In this document: positions 14,877 through 24,629 of the stretch, in pieces | Layout of the letters: each line of letters opens with the position of its first letter | How positions within the stretch are numbered: the stretch's first letter is position 1 | NCBI GenBank assembly: GCA_022826005.1 | Contig: JAJDVT010000136.1 | Coordinates: forward strand, 1 to 51,348 | DNA length: 51,348 nucleotides | Direction: 5' to 3' | DNA from: Gemmatimonadota bacterium | GTDB taxonomy: Bacteria; Gemmatimonadota; Gemmatimonadetes; Longimicrobiales; Gaopeijiaceae | The notes under the pieces: model-generated | What the model was told of the DNA's origin: nothing | Database searches by the model: none | The model's input: only the letters and a program-made list of their open reading frames with translations | Translations under genes and position numbers: made by a program

Positions 14877-17396
14877 TCACAACAGCGACGCTCTGCGGTC
14901 ACTTCCCGACAGGAATTCGCGATACCGCGCGAACGCGGTGTCGATCATTTCGCGTGTCAGCCCGTAGTCCGCAATATCGTACTTGTGCCGCTTCTCGGTG
15001 CGGCGCCGCTCACGCTGTTCATCCAGCCACATCTCCATGGCTTCCACCGCGTCGGGCCGCAGCTCCCACCCACGGCGTTCGTAGATTCGAGCCACCACCG
15101 ACATCGGATCCTGCACCAGGTCGTAGTAGCTGACATCGATCCAGCGGGCCTCAAGTTCGGGGTGCGACTCGCGGAAGTCCACCGCCCGATCGAGCAGACC
15201 GCTCATCGCCCGCAGCTGCTCGGCACCCAGCACATCCGGCGGGCGGGGCTCGCCGACGTCCGCGCGAATCCGTTCCACCAGACTGCACCAGGATCCCATG
15301 AATTGGACCGGTACCCGGTGTGTCTGGATGAACAGGGCATCCGGGTACGCGTCGATCAGCGCCTCGAGCTCCATGAGGTGCGTCGGCATCTTGAACAGCC
15401 ACTGGCCTTCGGCGCCGGAATGGCTCTGCATGCGCTGGTAGGTGTAGTGCTGCATGACCCGGCGGTGGTGGTGGTAGGCCTCGCGAGATCCGCTCGCTTC
15501 GAGCCAGCGTTCGTACTCGGGAACGTAGTAACGGGTGGCGAACATCCAGGCCTTGAACGAAAGGCGGAGGATCGGCATGTCCTCTTCCGGCCCGTCGACG
15601 TCTATGTGGTGGATCCCGGCAAAGGAGTCGATGATGCCCGAGGCTTCGAACACGTCTGCTGCCAACGCACGGCGGGGGTCGTCAGGGGTGCAGGCGAGGC
15701 CCGCATAGTCGCCGTCGGGCAGCACGGGCTCGACATACTCGTACGCCCGAAGCGCCCAGAAGCGGTCGTCCCGGGCCATGAGCCGGTGAAGGTACGTTGT
15801 GCCGGTGCGATTGATGCCCACGATGAAGACCGGCCGGGTGACCTTCAGTCTGTCGATTTCCGAAAACCGCAGCCGCTCGGCGACCAGTTCCGCATTGTTG
15901 CGGAGCATCCGGCACATGTCGAACGCCACATGACCGACCCGGGTGTCCAACAGGCCGGCTTCCGGCGAATTGAGCGCTCTTACAAGCTGCTTCATTGCAT
16001 CGAGCATCCACTCCGGGTAGGTGGCATCGAAGGCCAGACCGCGGTCGTCCGCGTAGCGGCGCGCCTGCCGGAGCAGGTGATCGAGCTTCAGGCGGCGGCG
16101 GGGCTCCGGGTGTGGCCATTCGTCCCGATGTTCCCTGATCCATCGGTTGTAGCGAACGTACCGCGTGAGGGGGCCGGGCCACTCGATCGTGCCCGGAAAG
16201 TCCTCGCGAATCGCGCGGTCACTGATCGGAAGCGACGTCGCCGAGTGGCGGCCCCGCAGCCAATACCGGGCGAAGTGATCGACCAGGGCCCAGTACCCGG
16301 CGAGCGGTGAAGCGTCGCCGCGGGCCTGGCATGCGCTCCTGAAGGCCTTGTAGGACACCTCCGGGTAGTCCAGGCCGAGTTCTTCAATTCGAATGGTACG
16401 ATATGACGGCGTTGGGTTGCAGCAGTTGTAGACCGTGAACCGACGTCTCGGATTCAACGAAATCCCGGTGCAGATGTTGCTCAGCGTGTCGACCGGATCG
16501 TTGTTGGATTGCAGGGTGAAACCGCGGGGAATCATCCCGGCGTCGACCACCGCCGAGAAAAGGCGCTGGGTGATGTTGCTCGGCTGCGTGTACCCGGTCG
16601 ACGCCAGACTGGTCTGCGCCAGGCGGAAGATCGCCACGGGCAGACCGACGGCATTCGCAAAGAGAATCGCCTGTTCGGCCACGAGCTTGCTCCACGGATA
16701 CCCGAGGAGTCCAAGTGGGAACATCCGCTTCATGCCGGCCAGGTCCGGCTGCATCTGATCGTCGATGTGGCTGTTCTCGTACTCGAGCGCAAAAGCGCAG
16801 AAATACTCGGGGAAAATCCCCATCGTCGAAGCGTAGAAGAGGTGCTTGAAGCGGGTGTGCAGGCACAGCTCGAGAACGTTGCGGGTGCTGAAGGAGTTGA
16901 CCCGGCGAATGCCAAGGTAGGAGGCGGAAAGACTCAGAGTGGCTGCGAGGTGATAAACGGCGTCGATTTCTTCGCAAAGAGAACGAAAGCGCGAGTCGGA
17001 CAAACCGAAGCGCGGTTCCGCGATGTCCCCGGCGTGCACTTCGATCCGGGACGCGAAGTCGTCGTCCCAGGTCTCCGCGTGTTGCATGTTCGCCCGCACG
17101 CGCTCGAAGCCCTGCTCCGGTGTGTCGCCCCGCACGATGCAGTGCACAGTCAGGCGAGGGTCGCGTGTGAGGAGGTCGCGCAACAGGAAACGGCCGAGGA
17201 AGCCGGTCGCGCCGGTGACGAGAACGTGGCGGAAGTCGACTGGTGAGACGGCGTCGCCGGGGGTCGCGCGCGTGACTGCGTCGCGCACGAAGCCGCGAAG
17301 TGTGGTGAGATCGCGCTGGCAGTGGGGGGGCAGAGGGCCGGTCAGCGGCGGGACTCGCCCACCGGTGGGGGATTGCAGGGTGGTGACGGAGTTCAA
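14877..17396 (-). CDS. Thioester reductase-sulfotransferase fusion
   Basis: An 839-residue two-domain protein. The TTG start overlaps the PKS stop (TTGA). Residues about 55-330 are a Lys2/NRPS-type thioester reductase (NAD_binding_4): nucleotide loop TGATGFLGRF at 61-70, substrate-side YASTMGIF near 188, catalytic YPWSK at 233-237. Such domains release carrier-bound chains as aldehydes or alcohols using NADPH. Residues about 515-830 are a sulfotransferase: PAPS 5'-phosphosulfate loop INRTGTTYLHRLM at 528-540, and FKMPTHLMELEALIDAYPD followed by FIQTHR near 690, typical of bacterial Sulfotransfer_3 proteins. About 180 residues link the two. The fusion implies reductive release followed by O-sulfation. 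Sulfation of a beta-hydroxyl before elimination, as in alkene-forming synthases, is the main alternative. Confidence 0.85.
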   Translation of the reverse strand: MNSVTTLQSPTGGRVPPLTGPLPPHCQRDLTTLRGFVRDAVTRATPGDAVSPVDFRHVLVTGATGFLGRFLLRDLLTRDPRLTVHCIVRGDTPEQGFERVRANMQHAETWDDDFASRIEVHAGDIAEPRFGLSDSRFRSLCEEIDAVYHLAATLSLSASYLGIRRVNSFSTRNVLELCLHTRFKHLFYASTMGIFPEYFCAFALEYENSHIDDQMQPDLAGMKRMFPLGLLGYPWSKLVAEQAILFANAVGLPVAIFRLAQTSLASTGYTQPSNITQRLFSAVVDAGMIPRGFTLQSNNDPVDTLSNICTGISLNPRRRFTVYNCCNPTPSYRTIRIEELGLDYPEVSYKAFRSACQARGDASPLAGYWALVDHFARYWLRGRHSATSLPISDRAIREDFPGTIEWPGPLTRYVRYNRWIREHRDEWPHPEPRRRLKLDHLLRQARRYADDRGLAFDATYPEWMLDAMKQLVRALNSPEAGLLDTRVGHVAFDMCRMLRNNAELVAERLRFSEIDRLKVTRPVFIVGINRTGTTYLHRLMARDDRFWALRAYEYVEPVLPDGDYAGLACTPDDPRRALAADVFEASGIIDSFAGIHHIDVDGPEEDMPILRLSFKAWMFATRYYVPEYERWLEASGSREAYHHHRRVMQHYTYQRMQSHSGAEGQWLFKMPTHLMELEALIDAYPDALFIQTHRVPVQFMGSWCSLVERIRADVGEPRPPDVLGAEQLRAMSGLLDRAVDFRESHPELEARWIDVSYYDLVQDPMSVVARIYERRGWELRPDAVEAMEMWLDEQRERRRTEKRHKYDIADYGLTREMIDTAFARYREFLSGSDRRASLL

Positions 17397-20300
17397 TGGC
17401 TTGCCGCGGCAGTGGGCCTGGCCCCGTCGGCCGGCGTGTTGCCTCTCTTGCGTTCGCCATAGGCGGCGCGCCCACCATTCGGAAAGTGATCCTCCGGCGC
17501 GTGCGCGAAGGGTGAACGGCGTCTGCGCATGCGCGGACGGATCTCTTCTTCAACCCGCGCGGCTGTATCTGCCCCGCCTGCGGCCTCCTCCTCGGCATAG
17601 CCGTCGGCCCCGTGCACGATTGCCTGCGCCAGGGAGAGCGCCGAAGCGGTAGTCATCAGCTCGAGCGCGCTGACCTGGTGGTTGAACTGCGTCTGAACGA
17701 AGGCTCCGAGCTCGGCAACCGATATCGAGGTGAGTCCGAAGCTGGACAGCGGCTCGGCCACGTCGCCCTCTTCGTGGCCGCACAGCTCGGCGACCTTGGC
17801 CGAGATCTGGGCCACGACACCATCAAGCGTCAGTTCGCCGCCCGCGTCCACCTCGAACGCGGCCTGATTGTTCACCAGCCGGCCGTTGCGCATGTAGTCG
17901 GGCGAATCGACGGTCCAGGGCGGCGTCGCAAACAGCGCAGTGACGAGGTGGTCGTGATCCGCCATGGTGCGCATGGCGAAGTCGAGGTTGGCGATCGCGA
18001 AGTTGGCGCTGACGGTCGTCATTCCGGCGGCCCTCATCATGCGCATGACGTGCAGGCTGCGGGCCGCCATCCCGACCTCGGTCACGGGGCCCAGGTTGTA
18101 CGCGAAACCCGGGAGCCCTCGCTGGCGCCGATACGCGGCCAATCCGTCAAGGAAGGCGCTGGCGCCGCTGTAGTTGATTTGTCCCAGGTTGCCAAACGTC
18201 GACGCGATCGACGAGAACAGCACGAAATAGTCGAGATCGTGCCCGGCGGTGGCGTGATGCAGGTTGAGCGCGCCCTGAGCCTTCGGCGCGAACACGCGCG
18301 CCAGCGAATCGGGCGAGGTTTCGAGGAAGGAGCGGTCCTCCAGCGTGCCGGCGAGGTGAAACACGCCCTTCAGGGGCCTTGTCAGCGCCCCGATGCAGCG
18401 TTGCACGTCCGCCTCGTCGCGCACGTCCCCCGGCACGATGTCGATCTCGTATTCCTGCGTCATCTTGGAGAGCGTGGTGATCTGGCGGATCCATTCGACA
18501 TCACGGCTCCGTTTGGGATCGCGGTCCATTAGAGTCAAGTGCCGCGCCCCGGCAGCGATCAGGTAGGGCACGAAGCGAAGGCCGAATCCTCCCAGGCCGC
18601 CGGTGACCAGGTACGTTGCGCCGGGATCCAGGAAGGGTCGCGTGTCCGCGATGCCGAATCCCCGATCCATGGCGTCCTCCGGCGCCTGCAGGACCAGCTT
18701 GCCCTGGTGCTGGCCCGTGGTCATCAGGCGGAGTGCCCGGGCGTAGTCGCGGTACGGGAAGACCGTCAGCGGCGGCGGCGCGACCGCCTCCTCATCCATC
18801 AGGTCCATGCAGGCCTGGGAGAGCATGTGCGACAGCACCGGGTCGTCGAGCATCAGCCGGTCCACATCGATCGCGGCGAAGCGGAGATTCTTGCGGAAGA
18901 CCCGCATGCTCAGCGAGTTGTCGGTGTAGATATCGACCTTGCCGATTTCGCAGTGCCAGCCGGAGGGGCGCAGCGCCTTCAGGCAGAGCGCGATGTGGTG
19001 GCCGGCGAGCGAGTTCAGAACCACGTCGACGCCTTCGCCGTCCGTGGCCTCCATCAAGTCGTCGTACCAGCTGTGGCTGTGCGAATCGAAGGCCCCCCGC
19101 ACGCCCATCGCCCGCAACTGCTCGCGCTTGCTGTCGTTGCCCGCGGTCGCGTAGATCTCCGCTCCGACGTGCCGGGCCAGCGCGATCGCGGCCTGCCCGA
19201 CACCGCCCATCGCGGAATGGATCAGAACCCGCTGGCCCTCCCGCAGGCGGGCGAGGTGGATCAGCGAGTAGTAGGCGGTTACGCAGACGGACAACGCGGA
19301 TGCGGCCTCTTCCATGCTCACCCGGGACGGTTTGAGGAAGGCCAGGTGCTCGTTCACCACCACCCGGTTGGCGATGCAGCCGCCCACCGTGAGTGCCACC
19401 TCGTCCCCGACCTTCAGGCGCTTCACGTCGGATCCGGCACGCCGCACCACCCCGCTGGCCTCGATGCCGACTTCGCGACCGAGCGCCGAACGCTCATAGG
19501 CCATGGCGGGCAGGAGTCCCAGCGTGACCATGACGTCGCGGAAGTTGAGGGCGGCCGCCGCGACTTCGACCTCCACATCGGACGGGCCCAGAGCGGGCGG
19601 TTCGCAGGTCGTCATCTGGAGACCGCTGACCTGCCCGGGGTTGTCCGGGCGAAGGCGGTACGGGGGATCGGCCCCGTCCGGGACGAGCGGCGCGCGTTGC
19701 CGCACGCTTACGATTCGCGGCACCCAGAGGCGCCGCTCCCTGATCGCCAGTTCGCGCTCCCGCAGGTCGCACCGGGTGATGCCGGCCAGAGTCTCCAGAT
19801 CTTCGTCCGCACCGATGTCCACGAGGTGGAAGTCGATGCGGGTATCTTCGGCGAGGAGTTCCAGGGCAATACTGCGCACCGCCCCCCAGAGCGCGCTGCC
19901 ACGCGGATCGTCAACGCCGCACACCGAGCCGCTTGTGATCACTGTCAAACGGCACTCACCAGTCGCGCTCTCAAGCCGGAACGGGGCCAGGGCCTGCAGA
20001 AAGGCTACAAACCGCCAGACCATCCGCTCGCCGGTGGGATCCTCCGGGTCGGTGCCGACAAAGAGGTCGATCGCCTCGAGTTCGGCGGCGCCCGGCCACT
20101 CCTCCAACCGGGCAAAGTCGCCTGCCTCGAAGGCTGTCCAGGGGACGTGATGTACCATGGACGAATCGAGGTGTTCAATCCAGGCCTCAGCCGGGGTGCC
20201 CGGTTCCCCGACCACCCAGCGTGGGCCCGAAGTCGCGGTTTTTCGCGCGGGCTCGGTCCCGGCCACGGCTTTCCCAGGGTCTAAGGCTTCCCCAACCCCC

Positions 20301-23300
20301 ACGGCTTCCCCAGCGCCCGCGGCTTCAGTCGCATCCCGCAACTCGGCGAGGGTGTCCGGAGCCTGCAGCGTCGTCGTGCGGGAACCTGCATGCAACGTCG
20401 TCCAGCCGCGGGCGGGCTCGATCACATCCCCTTCCTCGTGGCACACAAGAACAAGACCGCCGGCGACCAGGAGGCGATGGACGAGTTTCCACTGCTCGGG
20501 CCCGAAACCGGCGGCTTCCCGATGAAGTAGCAGAAGCTCGGCCGCCGCCGGCCGCAACAGCCCGGAAGCCATGGAAGGCTCGGAGTCCCCGGCGGCCATC
20601 GGATCGAGCGAATCGAATCGAATCGAAGCGTCGTGATGGTTGAAAGCGTCGTAGAGTGCGCGCGTGCACTCTTCATCTTCGCCGAGGAGCCAGTATTCGG
20701 TCTGTGCGTCCGGGCTCGACAGGCGCTCCAGGCACTGGTTCAGGATGGCCTGGCCGGGCTCACGCCGACCCGCGATCTCGACCACGCGGCACGCGTACCG
20801 ATGGCCCAGGGCGCCCTCCTCGAGCGCCGCAATCAGCGCGGCGGGATCGACTTCGCCATCCCGGACCGCGTCCCCGACCGGAGGAGCCGACACCACGAAC
20901 TTGGGCTGCCAGCGGATGAGGTGTTTGCTGTCCGGCACATCGCTCCAGCGGGGATTGCTGTTGAAGGAGTGATACTCACCGATGTGTGCGATCAGGTGTC
21001 CCGTCGCGCGATCGTAGAAGCTGAGGCGGCCGATATAGAGTTCGCCGAGAGGCTTGTTGTACTGCCCCCGTTCATCCACGTCGAACCAGTCACCGGTGTC
21101 GACCAGGAAGCAGCTGATGCGCGGCCCCGTCGGCGGGCGCAGGAAGGTGATGTCGCACGCCCGCTGCGGCATGGAGAAGAAATCCGGCAGGCGCATCAGG
21201 TAGCGCAGGAAGATCTGGAGTCCCCCATCGGTCAACGGGGGGTACAGTAGATAGCCTTCCTCCCGGCCGGAGGCCCACAACTCGTTGTCCACCTCGATAT
21301 CCAGGAGGAGGTCCGTCGAACCGGAATCCATCTCGATCTGCCGGACGCTGCGGAACTCGGGCCCGAACTCGAAGGCATCCCCCACGACCGCTTCGATGTG
21401 GTCGTAGAACTCCTCTCCCGTTGCGAGGGGTTGGGGATCGAAGTCGGAAGCCAGGACGTCGTCGAGCGTCGGGAGGGTGTCGATGGCGTGGTCTTCGTCC
21501 ACCCGGCGGACGCGGCCGCGGCAGTGCAAGGTGCCCTGGTCGTCGTCTTCGAATGAACGGGTGGAGATGGTGAAGGTGAACTGATCGGGAGCATTCGGAA
21601 CCGGAAAGAGGGCCGTTTGCAACCGCACGGGGGTCTTGCCAACGGGTGTATGCTGCAGGAATTCGATCTCGTCGATGTGCACGGGATCGCCGGCGAACGC
21701 CTGCAGGAGCAACTCGATGTACCCGGCAGCCGGAATGATGGGCGCCCGGTGAACCCGATGGTCCGTGAGCCAGGGGAAGTCCCGCTCGGAAAGCCGCGAC
21801 TCGAAGAGAATGTGGTCGCAGGCGACCCTGTGGCCGACCAGCGGCCCGTGCGAGTACTCGCCGCGCTGGACGAACATCTCGTCGTCGACCAGGTCGTCGT
21901 GGGTGGTCGCCCGTTCCTGCGGATGGCCGGGGAGCAGGTGGGCGACGGGTTCCGGGCGCGGGTACTGGGACGCGAAATCAAGCCGGAAGCCAGCGCGGTA
22001 CAGTGCTCCCAGCGCCTCCTGGAAGCCGAGGCACACATCCTCATCCTTCATGAGCGTCGGGATGCAGGCCGGGTTCGAAGCGCCGCCTTCCAGGCATTGC
22101 CGGATGAGCGGTTGCAGGGCACCGTGCGGGGCGATTTCCAGGACGACATCGGGTCGATAATCCTGCTTCACCGTCTCCATCGCGGCTGCGAAGCGAACCC
22201 GCTCCCGGATGTTGGACCACCAGTATGCGGCATCCAGGCGCTGCGTGGCGTTGCCGGTTACCGAGGACACCATGGGGACATCGGCTTCGAAGGCGCTCTC
22301 ATTCAGGAAGGACAGCGAAGCCATGACATCGTCGTGCAGCGGATCCATCGCCGTGGAGTGGAACGCGATGTTCCCGGGGATCAGGCGATTCTGCAGGTCG
22401 CGGCGATCCAGCTCCGCCACGACCGGCCTCAGCGCGGATTCCTTGCCGCAGATCACGGTATTGGCGGGCGAGTTCTCGCAGGCGATTTCAACCTGGGCGG
22501 GCCGGTGGTTTCCGGACTGGCGTGAAACGCCGAGTTCGTCCAGCAAGTCCTCGACGCCCAGGCGGTCGAGGCCGATCGCCAGCATGCGTCCCGAGCCGGC
22601 CACCCGTTGCTGCAGAGTCGCGCGGTGGTAGACGAGATGCGTAGCCTCGGCAAGCGAAAGCGCACCGCACGCGTAGGCGGCCGCCACCTCGCCGGAGCTG
22701 TGTCCGACGACGCAGTCCGGCTGAACGCCCCAGGTCGACAGCAGTTCCACCAGGGCACACTGAATCATGAAGATCGCGGGCTGCGCGAGCCGGACTTCGT
22801 TCAATTCCTCCTGGCTCGCCTTGAAACAGGCGTCGCGCAGGGATACCTCGGAGTGTTTCCGCCACTCCACCTCAACGGCGTCGATCACGCGGCGGAAGAC
22901 GGGATCGGCGTCGTAGAGCGCGCGCCCGCACCCCTCCCACTGCGTTCCCTGCCCCGAGAACACCATGGCCACGCGGCGCTCACCCTCCTCGACGGTGGAC
23001 ACGGGAGACGGGTCCTCAACGAACGCGTCCAGCACCTCGGCGAGCTGGGCGCGGTCTCGCACGGCGAAGGCCGCACGCGCCGCAAACTGGCTGCGGCGCC
23101 GGCCGAGGTTACCCGCCAGCGTGTAGAGGTCGACATCCCGCTCGTCGAGAACCGCCCGCAAGCTCTCCGCGCTCTCTGCAAGCGCGTTCGGGGTCCGCGC
23201 GGACAAGGGGACCATGTATCCGGCGTCCGGGGCCAGCGGCACGGACCACATCCCTGGTTGCTCGGGCCGGTATTCCCTCACCACGCAGTGCCCGTTGGCA

Positions 23301-24577
23301 CCGCCGAACCCGAAGGAATTGATGCCGATCACGACCGGGCGGTCCGGGAAGGGCTCGCAGTCGGTCTGCACCCGCATCGGGCAGCTGTCGAAATCGATCT
23401 CCAGATTCGGTGCCAGGAAATTCCTGGAAATCGGTGCGAAGGTTCGTCGCCGCATCATGATGACGACCTTCAGCAGAGCCGCGCTGAACGCCGCCGCTTC
23501 CAGGTGCCCCACATTGCTCTTCACGCTTGCGACGCGCAGCGGAACATCACGCTCTACGCCCCCGAACGCCTCGGCGATCGCATTCCCCTCGATACGGTCG
23601 CCCACGACGGTGCCGGTCGCGTGCGCTTCGATATAGTCGAAGTCCTCCGGACCCACTCCCGCGCGCTCACACGCCGTGCGCATCAGGTCGACCTGCGAGT
23701 GCCGGGTCGGCGCGGTGATATAGCGCCCCTGCGCCATTCCCGCGGCGTCGTCGGCGGTCCCGGCCGTGTTGACCGCGGTGGCCTCGATCACCGCGAAGAC
23801 GTGGTCGCCGTCCCGCTCGGCCGCCTCCAACGGCTTGATCGCGAAGACGAACGACCCTTCGGCGCGCATGTACCCGTTTGCGTCGGCGTCGAAGGAATGA
23901 CACCTCCCGTCCGGACTGATCACGCCGAGAGCGTTGAACGAGGCGCTGCAGCGGGCCGACCCCAGATAGGTTGCGGCCCCCACCAGGGCCCGGTCACAGT
24001 CGCCCTGCCGCAGCGAGTTGATGGCCGTGTGGAGGGCGGTCAGGGACGCGGAGCAAGCCGTGGAGCACGCGATCGACGGTCCCATGAGGTTGAGATGGTA
24101 GGAGATGCGGTTCGCCAGCATCGAGGCGTCGATGCTCAGTATCGAGAACTCGTTGGTGCCGAACAGCGCCCGCCAGTTGGCCGTCGACGCCACCTGCGCC
24201 CCGATGAAGACTCCCGTGGGACTGTTGCGCAGCGCGTTCAGATCCCACCCGGCGTGCTCGCAGCTCTCCCAGGAGCAGCCGAGAAGCATCCGGATCTGCG
24301 GATCCATGTAGGCCATCTCGTTGCGCGAGACCCCGAAGAGGCTGGGGTCCATCCGCTGCTCTCCCTGGTCGCGTATCAGCCCTTCGTACGCGCTGCCGAA
24401 TCGCCCCGGGCCGGAGAATTCGCCGATCGGCTGGTAACCGCGGCCGTACCGGTCGGTTACCGGTTCCCGGACGATCTCGCGTTCGCTGAGGAGGCGCCAG
24501 AAGTCATCGTCCGTGCGGATTTCCCCAGGCATACGGTAGGCATACCCGACAATGGCGACCGGACCAGGGTGGCTCAT
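17393..24577 (-). CDS. Monomodular highly reducing type I polyketide synthase
   Basis: A 2394-residue synthase; AAGGA precedes the ATG. Domains in order: KS (5-435; TACSAS with Cys-175, EAHATGT His-319, KSNVGH His-358), AT (535-840; GHSSGE Ser-627, IAFH at 737-740, which suggests malonyl-CoA), DH (about 905-1205; His-940, and DGGLQ with Asp-1117), a degenerate methyltransferase-like region (about 1260-1385; VVEIAG without the glycine-rich SAM loop, then GGLVLVCHEE), the KR structural half (1515-1625), ER (1638-1965; SAMGGVGQAA), KR (1985-2165; TGGLGGFG, Ser-2123, Tyr-2136) and ACP (2250-2325; GLTSIS with Ser-2284). A basic 65-residue tail ends it. No thioesterase is present; release is presumably by the reductase encoded next. 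One module with every reducing domain suggests iterative synthesis of a saturated chain. Confidence 0.93.
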   Translation of the reverse strand: MSHPGPVAIVGYAYRMPGEIRTDDDFWRLLSEREIVREPVTDRYGRGYQPIGEFSGPGRFGSAYEGLIRDQGEQRMDPSLFGVSRNEMAYMDPQIRMLLGCSWESCEHAGWDLNALRNSPTGVFIGAQVASTANWRALFGTNEFSILSIDASMLANRISYHLNLMGPSIACSTACSASLTALHTAINSLRQGDCDRALVGAATYLGSARCSASFNALGVISPDGRCHSFDADANGYMRAEGSFVFAIKPLEAAERDGDHVFAVIEATAVNTAGTADDAAGMAQGRYITAPTRHSQVDLMRTACERAGVGPEDFDYIEAHATGTVVGDRIEGNAIAEAFGGVERDVPLRVASVKSNVGHLEAAAFSAALLKVVIMMRRRTFAPISRNFLAPNLEIDFDSCPMRVQTDCEPFPDRPVVIGINSFGFGGANGHCVVREYRPEQPGMWSVPLAPDAGYMVPLSARTPNALAESAESLRAVLDERDVDLYTLAGNLGRRRSQFAARAAFAVRDRAQLAEVLDAFVEDPSPVSTVEEGERRVAMVFSGQGTQWEGCGRALYDADPVFRRVIDAVEVEWRKHSEVSLRDACFKASQEELNEVRLAQPAIFMIQCALVELLSTWGVQPDCVVGHSSGEVAAAYACGALSLAEATHLVYHRATLQQRVAGSGRMLAIGLDRLGVEDLLDELGVSRQSGNHRPAQVEIACENSPANTVICGKESALRPVVAELDRRDLQNRLIPGNIAFHSTAMDPLHDDVMASLSFLNESAFEADVPMVSSVTGNATQRLDAAYWWSNIRERVRFAAAMETVKQDYRPDVVLEIAPHGALQPLIRQCLEGGASNPACIPTLMKDEDVCLGFQEALGALYRAGFRLDFASQYPRPEPVAHLLPGHPQERATTHDDLVDDEMFVQRGEYSHGPLVGHRVACDHILFESRLSERDFPWLTDHRVHRAPIIPAAGYIELLLQAFAGDPVHIDEIEFLQHTPVGKTPVRLQTALFPVPNAPDQFTFTISTRSFEDDDQGTLHCRGRVRRVDEDHAIDTLPTLDDVLASDFDPQPLATGEEFYDHIEAVVGDAFEFGPEFRSVRQIEMDSGSTDLLLDIEVDNELWASGREEGYLLYPPLTDGGLQIFLRYLMRLPDFFSMPQRACDITFLRPPTGPRISCFLVDTGDWFDVDERGQYNKPLGELYIGRLSFYDRATGHLIAHIGEYHSFNSNPRWSDVPDSKHLIRWQPKFVVSAPPVGDAVRDGEVDPAALIAALEEGALGHRYACRVVEIAGRREPGQAILNQCLERLSSPDAQTEYWLLGEDEECTRALYDAFNHHDASIRFDSLDPMAAGDSEPSMASGLLRPAAAELLLLHREAAGFGPEQWKLVHRLLVAGGLVLVCHEEGDVIEPARGWTTLHAGSRTTTLQAPDTLAELRDATEAAGAGEAVGVGEALDPGKAVAGTEPARKTATSGPRWVVGEPGTPAEAWIEHLDSSMVHHVPWTAFEAGDFARLEEWPGAAELEAIDLFVGTDPEDPTGERMVWRFVAFLQALAPFRLESATGECRLTVITSGSVCGVDDPRGSALWGAVRSIALELLAEDTRIDFHLVDIGADEDLETLAGITRCDLRERELAIRERRLWVPRIVSVRQRAPLVPDGADPPYRLRPDNPGQVSGLQMTTCEPPALGPSDVEVEVAAAALNFRDVMVTLGLLPAMAYERSALGREVGIEASGVVRRAGSDVKRLKVGDEVALTVGGCIANRVVVNEHLAFLKPSRVSMEEAASALSVCVTAYYSLIHLARLREGQRVLIHSAMGGVGQAAIALARHVGAEIYATAGNDSKREQLRAMGVRGAFDSHSHSWYDDLMEATDGEGVDVVLNSLAGHHIALCLKALRPSGWHCEIGKVDIYTDNSLSMRVFRKNLRFAAIDVDRLMLDDPVLSHMLSQACMDLMDEEAVAPPPLTVFPYRDYARALRLMTTGQHQGKLVLQAPEDAMDRGFGIADTRPFLDPGATYLVTGGLGGFGLRFVPYLIAAGARHLTLMDRDPKRSRDVEWIRQITTLSKMTQEYEIDIVPGDVRDEADVQRCIGALTRPLKGVFHLAGTLEDRSFLETSPDSLARVFAPKAQGALNLHHATAGHDLDYFVLFSSIASTFGNLGQINYSGASAFLDGLAAYRRQRGLPGFAYNLGPVTEVGMAARSLHVMRMMRAAGMTTVSANFAIANLDFAMRTMADHDHLVTALFATPPWTVDSPDYMRNGRLVNNQAAFEVDAGGELTLDGVVAQISAKVAELCGHEEGDVAEPLSSFGLTSISVAELGAFVQTQFNHQVSALELMTTASALSLAQAIVHGADGYAEEEAAGGADTAARVEEEIRPRMRRRRSPFAHAPEDHFPNGGRAAYGERKRGNTPADGARPTAAASH

Positions 24578-24629
24578 GAGGCGGTTCCTTGCCTCCTCGC
24601 CGCCAGGAGCGGCGATGCTGGCAGGCCTG

